This document shows, in pieces, positions 1 to 6,282 of a stretch of 7,583 bases of DNA. This stretch comes from Planctomycetaceae bacterium. Its GTDB lineage: Bacteria > Planctomycetota > Planctomycetia > Planctomycetales > Planctomycetaceae. Position 1 is the stretch's first letter. Every line of letters starts with the position of its first letter. A model generated the notes under the pieces. It ran no database searches. It was not told the DNA's origin and saw only the letters and a program-made list of their open reading frames with translations. Location: positions 1 to 7,583 of the forward strand of contig JAGQQP010000189.1 of NCBI GenBank assembly GCA_020426085.1, given 5' to 3'. The position numbers and the translations under genes were made by a program.

Positions 1-585
1 AAGCTGGCTTTGGTGATTGGCGGCGACTGCAACAGCCGCATTGTGAATCCGGAAGACCGCCGGGTGGCTCCGCTGTTTGGTGATGGTGCCGGTGCTGTTC
101 TGCTCTCAAAGGGTGATCCTCATCAGGGACTGACCTGTTATCAGACGGGATCTGACGGCAGTGGTTGTTCTCTGCTGGACCGGCCCTCTGGTGGAACCCG
201 TAATCCTGCGACAGCCGATGATATCGCTGCCGGGCGTCATTTCCTGAATATGGATGGCCGCAGTGTCTTCAAGTGGGCTGTGCGAACGGTTGCCGATTCC
301 ATTGATCTGATGCTGACCAAAACTGGCATGAGTGTGCATGAAGTCGACCTGTTCCTGATGCATCAGGCCAATATCAGAATCATCGATTCTGCCTGTGAAC
401 AGCTGGGAATTCCCCGTGAGAAGGTCTTTAATAATCTGGATCGCTATGGAAATACCTCTGGCGGATCGATTCCGATTGTTCTGGACGAAGCGTTCCAGTC
501 GGGGCGGATCAATCGCGGCGATACCATTCTCCTGAGTGGTTTCGGTGCCGGACTCGCTTGGGGAACAGGTCTGTTCCGCTGGTAG
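1..585 (+). CDS. fabH: Beta-ketoacyl-ACP synthase III (KAS III), 3' part only
   Basis: This enzyme condenses an acyl-CoA with malonyl-ACP to start fatty-acid synthesis in the cytosol. The window opens inside the gene, in frame from base 1 (K-L-A-L-V-I-G-G-D), so about 194 C-terminal residues are visible out of a usual length near 320. Seen in sequence: the GDGAGAVLLS glycine-rich motif; the HQANIRI segment with the catalytic His codon at 361-363; the YGNTSGGSIP segment with the catalytic Asn codon at 451-453; and the C-terminal GFGAGLAWGTGLFRW, matching the family's GFGGGFTWG-type ending. The His-Asn spacing is 30 residues, as in E. coli FabH (His244/Asn274). The catalytic Cys lies upstream of the window and cannot be checked. 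The gene ends with TAG and converges on the minus-strand membrane protein gene 81 bases away. A KAS III-like homologue with another substrate (for example in a secondary lipid or polyketide pathway) cannot be excluded without the N-terminal half. Confidence 0.92.
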   Translation, partial: KLALVIGGDCNSRIVNPEDRRVAPLFGDGAGAVLLSKGDPHQGLTCYQTGSDGSGCSLLDRPSGGTRNPATADDIAAGRHFLNMDGRSVFKWAVRTVADSIDLMLTKTGMSVHEVDLFLMHQANIRIIDSACEQLGIPREKVFNNLDRYGNTSGGSIPIVLDEAFQSGRINRGDTILLSGFGAGLAWGTGLFRW

Positions 586-636
586 ATCCTCGCTTTGTCG
601 ATTGATTCTCAGTGAATGCCGCGCGTGCTCTGTCTG

Positions 637-675
637 TCGGAGTACGCTGATCCTTTCAGCGCCGGCTTACTCCGA
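637..675. terminator. Interrupted stem-loop between convergent 3' ends
   Basis: An outer 8-bp perfect arm pair (TCGGAGTA at 637-644 with TACTCCGA at 668-675) encloses an inner 6-bp perfect hairpin (CGCTGA at 645-650, loop TCCTT, TCAGCG at 656-661). A six-base bulge, CCGGCT at 662-667, lies on one side. It sits just past the fabH stop and overlaps the last codons and TAA stop of the opposing membrane protein gene, a position suited to a two-way transcription end. There is no clean U-tract directly after the stem on either strand, so intrinsic termination is inferred from position and pairing only. Confidence 0.4.
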
Positions 676-1959
676 GTCGTTTGGCTCTTTTGATTCCTGC
701 TTTTTGTCGTCACCAGTCGTGTCTGGAGTCACAGGCCGTTCAATCACAGGTTCACCCGCTTTGGCAACACCTGCCAGCGGCAGCTCATTCGCTGCGTCAG
801 AGTCTTCTTCCGCATAGTAGACGTGATCGATGGGTGTGCCGTCATCACATTTCCTCAACAGGAAATAAATGACGGTATTGGCCGACCAGAAGAAGCTGAT
901 CACAAAACCGGAAAACGTGATATTGAGCAGGGAGCCCCAGCCTCTGGAAATGGAAGTGGCCAGATTGGTCTGCCCCTGATTGAATAGATCGAATGCCTGT
1001 TCGCTGCCCATGCCCCAACTGACGCCCCAGAATGCCAGGTGGGAAACCAGTTGCATCAAGAGTTCGACCAGGAACAGGCAGGCGGATCCGTAGCAGAGTG
1101 TGACAAAGACCAGCCACAGAAAATACCAGATCCGCCCGAAAATATAGCTGAAGATGCGGCTTAAGCCATCGAAACCATCGCTGTCTTCCACGCTGATAGT
1201 GGTCATCATTAAAGGCCAGCCGGCCAGTGTGACCAGCAGGATCAGGCTCATGACGAACGCAAACAGAAAAGCCAGTCCCCAGAACAGGCTGACAATGACT
1301 CCGCCGGCACTGGGAATATTACCCAGCAGTCCAATCAACAGGCAGAGGACCCAGAAGAAACCCATGCCCGCAAACGGGAGCAGGGGGGCACTGACCAGCG
1401 ACAGGATTCGTTTGAGTGAAAATCCTAAAGATGCCCGGACGCCGATGTGATCATCCTGTGCAAACTGAATGGCGGCAATTCGGGTGATGGCACCTCCAAA
1501 TACCGCCCAGATAATAATCGCCCACAGCAGCTGTGTGGTCGCATACGCCAGGGAACTCCAGCTGGCGCCAGTTTCAAACAGGGTCAGAACCGGCCTGGTG
1601 AAATAGGACATCGGTTCCAGCAGGGTGGCCCCCTGAATGTAATCGACCAGTCCCGGAGACTGTTCCGGAATCGGGGTCAGCCCCTGTTGTGGGGAGTGTA
1701 AAAACAGATCGGAATTCCGGGGGGGGAACACGATCCTCTGATGCACGAGTGACGAACGAGTACGCGACACTTGCCCGGGTGCAAACGGGAGCTGATTAAA
1801 TACCTGATTTCCCAGCATCAGCAGCAGAATTGCTGCAATGGCCAGCAGAATTTTCTGGAAATCCACAGCCAGCCGAAATACCCGAAACAGGTTCAGCCAG
1901 GGAAACAGAGTTTTATAAGGAATTGGTTCGGTAATCAGTGCCGGTTTTTGATTCATCAT
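667..1959 (-). CDS. Multi-pass membrane protein of unknown function (430 aa)
   Basis: I do not recognise a characterised family. The protein has a short cytosol-like N-terminus and hydrophobic segments at roughly residues 36-52, 140-160, 192-213, 219-248, 276-305 and 346-367, so about six membrane passes (the 276-305 stretch could be two). A polar stretch at about 55-130 lies between the first two and would form a large loop on one side of the membrane. A conserved-looking soluble link (about 157-187, with D169, D170, H171 and several Arg/Lys) joins the second and third. The C-terminus from about 370 is a hydrophilic tail rich in Glu, Asp and Pro. No catalytic motif stands out. The start is Met-Met at 1954-1959; either Met could be used and no strong Shine-Dalgarno precedes them. 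The gene lies alone after a gap of about 300 bases and converges on fabH. Length and sustained hydrophobic patterning leave little doubt it is a real gene; a permease-like or membrane-organising role would be a guess. Confidence 0.85.
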   Translation of the reverse strand: MMNQKPALITEPIPYKTLFPWLNLFRVFRLAVDFQKILLAIAAILLLMLGNQVFNQLPFAPGQVSRTRSSLVHQRIVFPPRNSDLFLHSPQQGLTPIPEQSPGLVDYIQGATLLEPMSYFTRPVLTLFETGASWSSLAYATTQLLWAIIIWAVFGGAITRIAAIQFAQDDHIGVRASLGFSLKRILSLVSAPLLPFAGMGFFWVLCLLIGLLGNIPSAGGVIVSLFWGLAFLFAFVMSLILLVTLAGWPLMMTTISVEDSDGFDGLSRIFSYIFGRIWYFLWLVFVTLCYGSACLFLVELLMQLVSHLAFWGVSWGMGSEQAFDLFNQGQTNLATSISRGWGSLLNITFSGFVISFFWSANTVIYFLLRKCDDGTPIDHVYYAEEDSDAANELPLAGVAKAGEPVIERPVTPDTTGDDKKQESKEPNDSE

Positions 1960-2255
1960 CGTCAGAGTGTATGTCCAGATGCCCAGAGATGAGAGAGATG
2001 CCCGATTGACAACATCCTGTATTGCAAAATCCGTAACAGAAAGCCCGTCAATCCCTCAGTTCGTATTCAGACTGAAATCGTGCAGGAATTGCTGTTAATC
2101 TGATCTCAGATGGCAAAACCCGAACACACTCGTGAAGTCGAATACAAACCAGTGGTCCATCAATCCTGTATTGACAGGTGGCCAATGTCAGGCGAGCACG
2201 CCAGCGAGCGTGCGGACCATTTCGACCCACGTGCCAATCCAGGTCTGATAAGACA
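1960..2255. repeat. Repeat-rich intergenic region, possible dispersed element
   Basis: This gap separates ypeA from the membrane protein gene and shows several small symmetries. GCACGC (2196-2201) pairs with GCGTGC (2208-2213) around a six-base loop. TGACA (2172-2176) pairs with TGTCA (2186-2190). ACCAGTGGT is a short palindrome near 2148-2156. ATCCTGTATTG occurs directly repeated at 2014-2024 and 2163-2173. AGATGCCC is directly repeated at 1977-1984 and 1996-2003, two helical turns apart, in the presumed 5' leader of the membrane protein gene. A 73-codon minus-strand reading frame (2048-2269) overlaps the ypeA stop; it is Arg-rich, shows no domain and is more likely part of a repeat than a gene. 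A promoter for the membrane protein gene should lie here, but I see only a TTGACG (minus strand, at 2051-2046) without a convincing -10. Confidence 0.35.
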
Positions 2256-2681
2256 CTAAGATCCGTCATCGGAAACCAGCCGTTTTCCCAGTCCGATCAC
2301 ATGATCACATTGATATCCCAGTGATTCATAAAATGAGACCACTGCCTGATTCGTTTCGCGAACCTGCAGATTGATTTTCGGACACCCTTTCTCCCGGATG
2401 AGGACCTCTACATGTTGCATGATTTTCCGACCAAAGCCTCTTCGCTGCCAGGCAGGAGAAACGGCAAGGTAGTTAATCCAGCCACGGTGTCCTTCGTAAC
2501 CTCCCATGACGGTTGCGACGATGGAACCAGAATATTCTCCCACCAGAAACAGATCGGGATCGACTGCCAGTTTTCTCTGAATGTCCCGCGCCGGGTCATT
2601 CCAGGGAACCACCAGCTGACACTCTTTCCATAATTCGATGACTGCAGCCTGATCGCTCAGTTCAAATTCCCGGATTTCCAT
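2256..2681 (-). CDS. ypeA: GNAT-family N-acetyltransferase, YpeA type
   Basis: A cytosolic acetyl-CoA-dependent N-acetyltransferase; the physiological substrate of the YpeA group is not firmly known. At 141 residues it aligns by eye along its whole length with E. coli YpeA: N-terminal MEIREF, WNDP (27-30), the LFLVGE strand (44-49), the VMGGYEGHRG core (58-67), the acetyl-CoA-binding loop QRRGFG (79-84, the Q/R-x-x-G-x-G motif), KGCPKINLQV (98-107), FYESLGY (117-123) and LGKRL (131-135). The start at 2679-2681 is chosen because it matches the family N-terminus exactly. A GGAG lies 11 bases upstream, a slightly long spacing. An in-frame start 17 codons further upstream (2732) would add residues with no family counterpart. 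It is preceded by a gap of 260 bases, so it probably has its own promoter, and its stop is followed by the repeat-rich gap. Confidence 0.92.
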   Translation of the reverse strand: MEIREFELSDQAAVIELWKECQLVVPWNDPARDIQRKLAVDPDLFLVGEYSGSIVATVMGGYEGHRGWINYLAVSPAWQRRGFGRKIMQHVEVLIREKGCPKINLQVRETNQAVVSFYESLGYQCDHVIGLGKRLVSDDGS

Positions 2682-2693
2682 GATCAATTGATC
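2682..2693. promoter_or_regulatory. Perfect 12-bp palindrome abutting the ypeA start
   Basis: GATCAATTGATC is its own reverse complement and fills the space between the GGAG Shine-Dalgarno-like sequence (2693-2696, minus strand) and the ATG of ypeA. It could be a dimeric regulator site or could simply be chance. A related ATCAATTGAT (4982-4991) occurs across the stop of the amidohydrolase gene, where regulation is unlikely, which weakens an operator reading. Confidence 0.2.
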
Positions 2694-2941
2694 TCCATTG
2701 AAAACAACCGGTTTCAATCCACCCGCAGTCAATTCAGTACCTGTAAGACTAACGAATGAGACACGAGATTTACAGTCCGCAATCTGTCTGATGGAATATC
2801 ACTGAGCGCAAGTCAAAACTCTGCCAGAAAGTGGAACCTGGCGCGCAGATCCCCTTTCCGAAACAGATATTGTACGGGTTTCGGGGCTCCCTGAGTACCC
2901 TGCTACTCCAGAAAGAGCGGAATCTGCCTGTTTCGATCGCT

Positions 2942-4846
2942 TTACTCGACAAACAGCAGAGGATTCAGATCGCCATTTGTGTCGAACCGACCGATGACGG
3001 ATTCGTAACTGGTATGATGCCCCAGCACGGCACGTGCATGCTCCGCTTTTTTCAGACTGCGATACACCAGCAACTGGTGAGACCCAATCCGTAAACGATG
3101 ACCGGCTGCTTCATCCCGGGAGGAAATTTTTCCCGATTCACTGACGGTCAGTCGCGACCAGTCCGCCGCCTTACGTTTCAAATCGGGTTCCCAGTCGATA
3201 ATCAAAGGCACATACAGCGCTGTTGCTTCCGCAGCATGCTGCTGTAAGATCAGCTGATGCTGTTCATTATACGTCAGACTGCCCGGTTGAAAGAAATCCC
3301 GCTCCTGAGGTAATCCGATCGGAAAGACCCGGGCCGTCAGCCCTTTGGTTTTGAGAGTCAACTCGTGCGTTTCACTGTCGACCATTCCCGCCAGTTCCGC
3401 AGAGACAGGCAGGATCGATCGATATTCAATGCTGGCCGCTTCTGTGACGGTCACAATGTCAGAGAGAAAAGCAAAGTGCTGGTTGCGGGGCAGCAGCAGC
3501 TGACGTTCGAGGCGGAAACCGGAATCCAGTTCCATCGACAGTTCGAGATAATCCGCATCTTCATCGGAGTTCCAGCAGACACAACTCCACTCGCCATCCC
3601 CGGTCACGGTCTCACCGTTTACTGTCAGTGAGAAATCCCAGACTCCCTGTAACAGTTTTTTCCCCAGCGCAGTCAGACTGATAACCGGAAGTTCCGCGTT
3701 CCAGCTGACAACCAGGAGATTGGAACTGTCAGACCAGTAATTCCTCATCAATGCCTGCGCTGCCCAGTCAGACTGACTGGAAGGACAACCTTCGGCCTGG
3801 ATAAAAAATCCGGTTCGTTTTTTGACCGCCTGCAGCGATTTTAAATACAAACGCTCTGCACTGCGGGACGGCAGACCGGAAACAGCGGCTGCAGCAGAGA
3901 GTAACTCAAGATGCGAAACAGCGTGTGTCGGGCAAACCGCGATCTGCCCACAGGCATCGCAGGCCGCAACAATTTTCTCAACGGAATACTGGAAACGCTC
4001 GTGTGCTTCCCGGTCCCATAATTGTTTGCCCCAGATCTTGCCTGCATAAGTCGCCCGCGTCAGGGTAATCAACCAGTAATCCAGTCGAGGGAAAAAGTCG
4101 GCATGCGGAGTTCCATCGGTGTCTGTCCGATCAAAAAAGCTGTCTCGTAAATTCTGTTGTCCCAGTTGACGGAAGTTCTTTGCACCGGAAATATCCGAGA
4201 ACAGTAAACCGGCACGCCAGGGGAGCTCTCCGGAAATCAATGCGACCTGATCTTCAAGGAGTTCTGAAAAATCAGTTTCTTCCAGTTTGAAGCAAAGCGT
4301 CACAGCAGAAAACAGGCAGGCCCTCCAGACGCTGATCAGCGTAGCAGGCGCTAATCGAGAACCAAGATTTTCCAGCAGTTCAATTAACAATAATAATTCA
4401 TAAGGCTGTAACGGATCGGCGGCGGAAATCTGATCGATCCAGCCTGTCAGCAGGCGACTGATTTCATCCCAGCTCAACTCGGGAGATTTTTTCCCTTTGG
4501 AAGCTTTCGATTTTTTTTTGCCGGGAACCAGTTGTGTACTGGCGGAGCGGATCAGGTTAATCAAATCGGAAGTGCGACAGGTTTCATCGACCGACTCATC
4601 CGACCAGAGAGTCGACCATAACATTCCCGCAGCCTGTTTTCCCGCACGCTTCTGTTTCGCGATGGATTTCAACTGGGAAGACAGGCCTTTACAGAAACGT
4701 TTCAAATCGCCCGCCTGCGCCCCTTTCATCAGATCGCCGGTCGGCTTTGATTTCCATTGGAGGGACTGCAGAAACTCTTCATCGGAAACGGCAAACAGCT
4801 GCTGTGGTACAGATTGACCAAATTCGATTGACATTGTTATTTCCAT
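2942..4846 (-). CDS. Uncharacterised 634-aa protein, possible toroid plus beta-sandwich
   Basis: No named family is recognised. Residues 1-105 are charged and helical (many Lys, DLKRFCKGL, SIAKQKRAGK). A Lys/Ser-rich linker follows (110-122), then a helical region (125-380) with regularly spaced aromatic and Leu-rich helices, including DTDGTPHADFFPRLDYW (242-258). From about 385 to the end it turns beta-rich (VNGETVTGDGEW, LELSMELDSGFRLERQLLLP, LTLKTKGLTARVFPIGLP), ending in GRFDTNGDLNPLLFVE. Helices followed by beta-sandwich resemble the layout of heparinase II/III-like polysaccharide lyases, but I cannot name catalytic residues, so this is only a structural guess. There is no signal peptide or membrane segment, so a cytosolic protein is expected. 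Starts at 4844-4846 or four codons later (4832-4834) are both possible; GGGG lies 10 bases before the first and GGA 7 bases before the second. It follows the amidohydrolase gene by 137 bases and may share its transcript. The Lys linker is encoded by nine consecutive A. Confidence 0.88.
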   Translation of the reverse strand: MEITMSIEFGQSVPQQLFAVSDEEFLQSLQWKSKPTGDLMKGAQAGDLKRFCKGLSSQLKSIAKQKRAGKQAAGMLWSTLWSDESVDETCRTSDLINLIRSASTQLVPGKKKSKASKGKKSPELSWDEISRLLTGWIDQISAADPLQPYELLLLIELLENLGSRLAPATLISVWRACLFSAVTLCFKLEETDFSELLEDQVALISGELPWRAGLLFSDISGAKNFRQLGQQNLRDSFFDRTDTDGTPHADFFPRLDYWLITLTRATYAGKIWGKQLWDREAHERFQYSVEKIVAACDACGQIAVCPTHAVSHLELLSAAAAVSGLPSRSAERLYLKSLQAVKKRTGFFIQAEGCPSSQSDWAAQALMRNYWSDSSNLLVVSWNAELPVISLTALGKKLLQGVWDFSLTVNGETVTGDGEWSCVCWNSDEDADYLELSMELDSGFRLERQLLLPRNQHFAFLSDIVTVTEAASIEYRSILPVSAELAGMVDSETHELTLKTKGLTARVFPIGLPQERDFFQPGSLTYNEQHQLILQQHAAEATALYVPLIIDWEPDLKRKAADWSRLTVSESGKISSRDEAAGHRLRIGSHQLLVYRSLKKAEHARAVLGHHTSYESVIGRFDTNGDLNPLLFVE

Positions 4847-4983
4847 TAATATGGTTCCCCAACAACAACTGAGATTTTCACCCTCAACAGTGAAACTTCA
4901 GATCCGATTTGGCGCATCACCGAACTGAGAAGAATCAAAATGCGCGGACTGGTGATAATAGGGTAACGTGATTTCTCCCGAAA
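4847..4983. other. Spacer with overlapping inverted repeats
   Basis: TTTCAC (4876-4881) pairs with GTGAAA (4890-4895) as a simple hairpin with an eight-base loop. Further along, GCGCAT (4912-4917) pairs with ATGCGC (4940-4945), and the overlapping ATCACC (4916-4921) pairs with GGTGAT (4951-4956). The last two pairings interleave, so on the minus-strand RNA they would compete or form a pseudoknot. The region lies just after the amidohydrolase stop and before the start of the 634-residue gene, where a terminator, processing site or leader structure could act. No U-tract is present to support intrinsic termination. Confidence 0.25.
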
Positions 4984-6210
4984 TCAATTGATCCAGACGC
5001 CATTCAACATGACTCTGGCAACATAAGACCGGGAATTCAACAAAAGATCACTGCCTGAATCTGTCACAGCATCATCGGGCAGACAGATGAGAGCCAGATC
5101 CGCCCGCTTCCCGACTGTCAGCGATCCGAGTTCATCCGATCGTTCCAGTGCACGGGCGCCCGCTAAAGTGCCACATTCCAGGATTAAATCGGTTGCGACG
5201 TCAGGAAACGTTTCCCGCAGAAACAGCAGCTCTTTCCAGAGACTGAGATCGGGATTGGAAGCCCGGCTGTCTGTCCCCAGAGCCACATTGATCCCCTGAC
5301 TGATCAGGGTCAACCAGGGATGTAAACGATGCCCAAAATAATGATGAGTGCGCGGACAGTAAACGACAGAGATCTGAGGTGCCTGCTTCAGAAATTCTAT
5401 TTCGGCTTCACCAAAATAATTTCCATGCACGGCGAGTGCAGAAGTGAGTTCTGCCAGCGGGACAAGGTAATCATACAGCCGCATCCCGTCGCGCAGAATC
5501 TGCGGATCCCACAGTCCCAACTCGGATAACAGCTCCACAAAGGGTCCCGACTTTTGGCTCAAAAACTCCAGCTCATCCCTGGTCTCCGCCAGATGGACGG
5601 CGGCGGGCACCCCCTGATCGCGTACCTGCTGGACCAGATTCAGATACAAATCGGGATTCACACTGTATGGCGCATGCGGGCTTAACCCCAGACCCACCTC
5701 ACGATTCAACTCCAGGTCGGTCCCCAGCTGCAGAAAATCCGCGGCGGTCTGTTGCTGTTCTACGATCCGATCTGGTGTGAACCCCAGACACTCGCGGAAA
5801 ACAACTGCGGATGGCTTGCGTTCATCGGCTGATAAGAGCTGCAGGCTCTCAGAGCTGGTGGCGATTTCGCCCAGACAGGTTGTCCCGGAAATCAGACTCT
5901 CTTCGATTCCCTGCCGAATTCGCTGATCTGCCGGGACAGTACAGGTGAACCGCGACTTCATGATCGATCGAATCCACTCGGTAAATGGCTTTGCCGGTCC
6001 CAGAGGTTGCTCCAGCTGACTGAATTCCATATGGGTGTGTGCATTCACCAGCCCGGGAATCAACGCAGCATTCCCCAGGTCGACCGCGCGAGGATGTTCC
6101 CCCTGATACACGGCGGCAATCCGGGAACCTTCTATTTCTAGCACAGCCCGTTCCAGCGGAGGTCCTTCCACAGGGAATACCCAGCGGGCTGCTAAAATCT
6201 GACGTTCCAA
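4984..6210 (-). CDS. Amidohydrolase-family deaminase, probably aminofutalosine deaminase-like
   Basis: A cytosolic metal-dependent hydrolase of the amidohydrolase superfamily (408 aa), subtype resembling chlorohydrolase/adenosine-type deaminases. Metal and catalytic motifs are complete: NAHTHMEFS with H58 and H60; SPHAPYSV with H179; HLAET with H206 and E209; VHGNYF with H262; and GTDS with D314 and S315. The N-terminal strand domain (1-50) and the C-terminal GSLTVGKRADLALI (362-375) form the small composite beta-sandwich typical of the family. The VNAHTHxEFS form is one I associate with aminodeoxyfutalosine deaminases of the futalosine menaquinone route, which fits a menaquinone-using planctomycete. 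MtaD-type or guanine/cytosine-type deamination remains possible. The start is read as TTG (6208-6210), with a GAAG seven bases before it; an in-frame TGA at 6220-6222 (minus strand) leaves no ATG or GTG alternative at the expected N-terminus. It lies 72 bases after the CPBP fusion gene. Confidence 0.9.
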   Translation of the reverse strand: MERQILAARWVFPVEGPPLERAVLEIEGSRIAAVYQGEHPRAVDLGNAALIPGLVNAHTHMEFSQLEQPLGPAKPFTEWIRSIMKSRFTCTVPADQRIRQGIEESLISGTTCLGEIATSSESLQLLSADERKPSAVVFRECLGFTPDRIVEQQQTAADFLQLGTDLELNREVGLGLSPHAPYSVNPDLYLNLVQQVRDQGVPAAVHLAETRDELEFLSQKSGPFVELLSELGLWDPQILRDGMRLYDYLVPLAELTSALAVHGNYFGEAEIEFLKQAPQISVVYCPRTHHYFGHRLHPWLTLISQGINVALGTDSRASNPDLSLWKELLFLRETFPDVATDLILECGTLAGARALERSDELGSLTVGKRADLALICLPDDAVTDSGSDLLLNSRSYVARVMLNGVWIN

Positions 6211-6282
6211 AATATCACTTCATCAAATAAACGTTGCTGGCTGGTGAAATCACATCCGGCACCAATTATATCAGATCAAAGC

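Noticed and set aside
536..817. 93-codon plus-strand frame across the fabH end and the opposing gene
   Set aside because: It starts inside fabH in another frame and runs antisense into the membrane protein gene; Ser-rich shadow composition.
2048..2269. 73-codon minus-strand reading frame overlapping the end of ypeA
   Set aside because: It has no recognisable domain, has an Arg-rich composition like translated repeat DNA, lacks a clear ribosome binding site and covers a repeat-rich gap; treated as part of the repeat region.
2682..2732. Upstream in-frame extension of ypeA by 17 codons
   Set aside because: The family N-terminus starts exactly at the internal Met (MEIR), and the extension has no counterpart in E. 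coli YpeA.
2770..2952. 60-codon minus-strand reading frame just after the 634-residue gene
   Set aside because: It overlaps the 3' end of the larger gene by 11 bases, shows no domain and has an irregular composition. The gap 2682-2941 otherwise shows only a weak GAGTA/TACTC stem near 2893-2908.
3931..3961. Cys-rich CDACG...C cluster (C296, C299, C305) as a zinc or iron-sulfur site
   Set aside because: Only three Cys and one spaced pair, embedded in a helical region; too little to claim metal binding.
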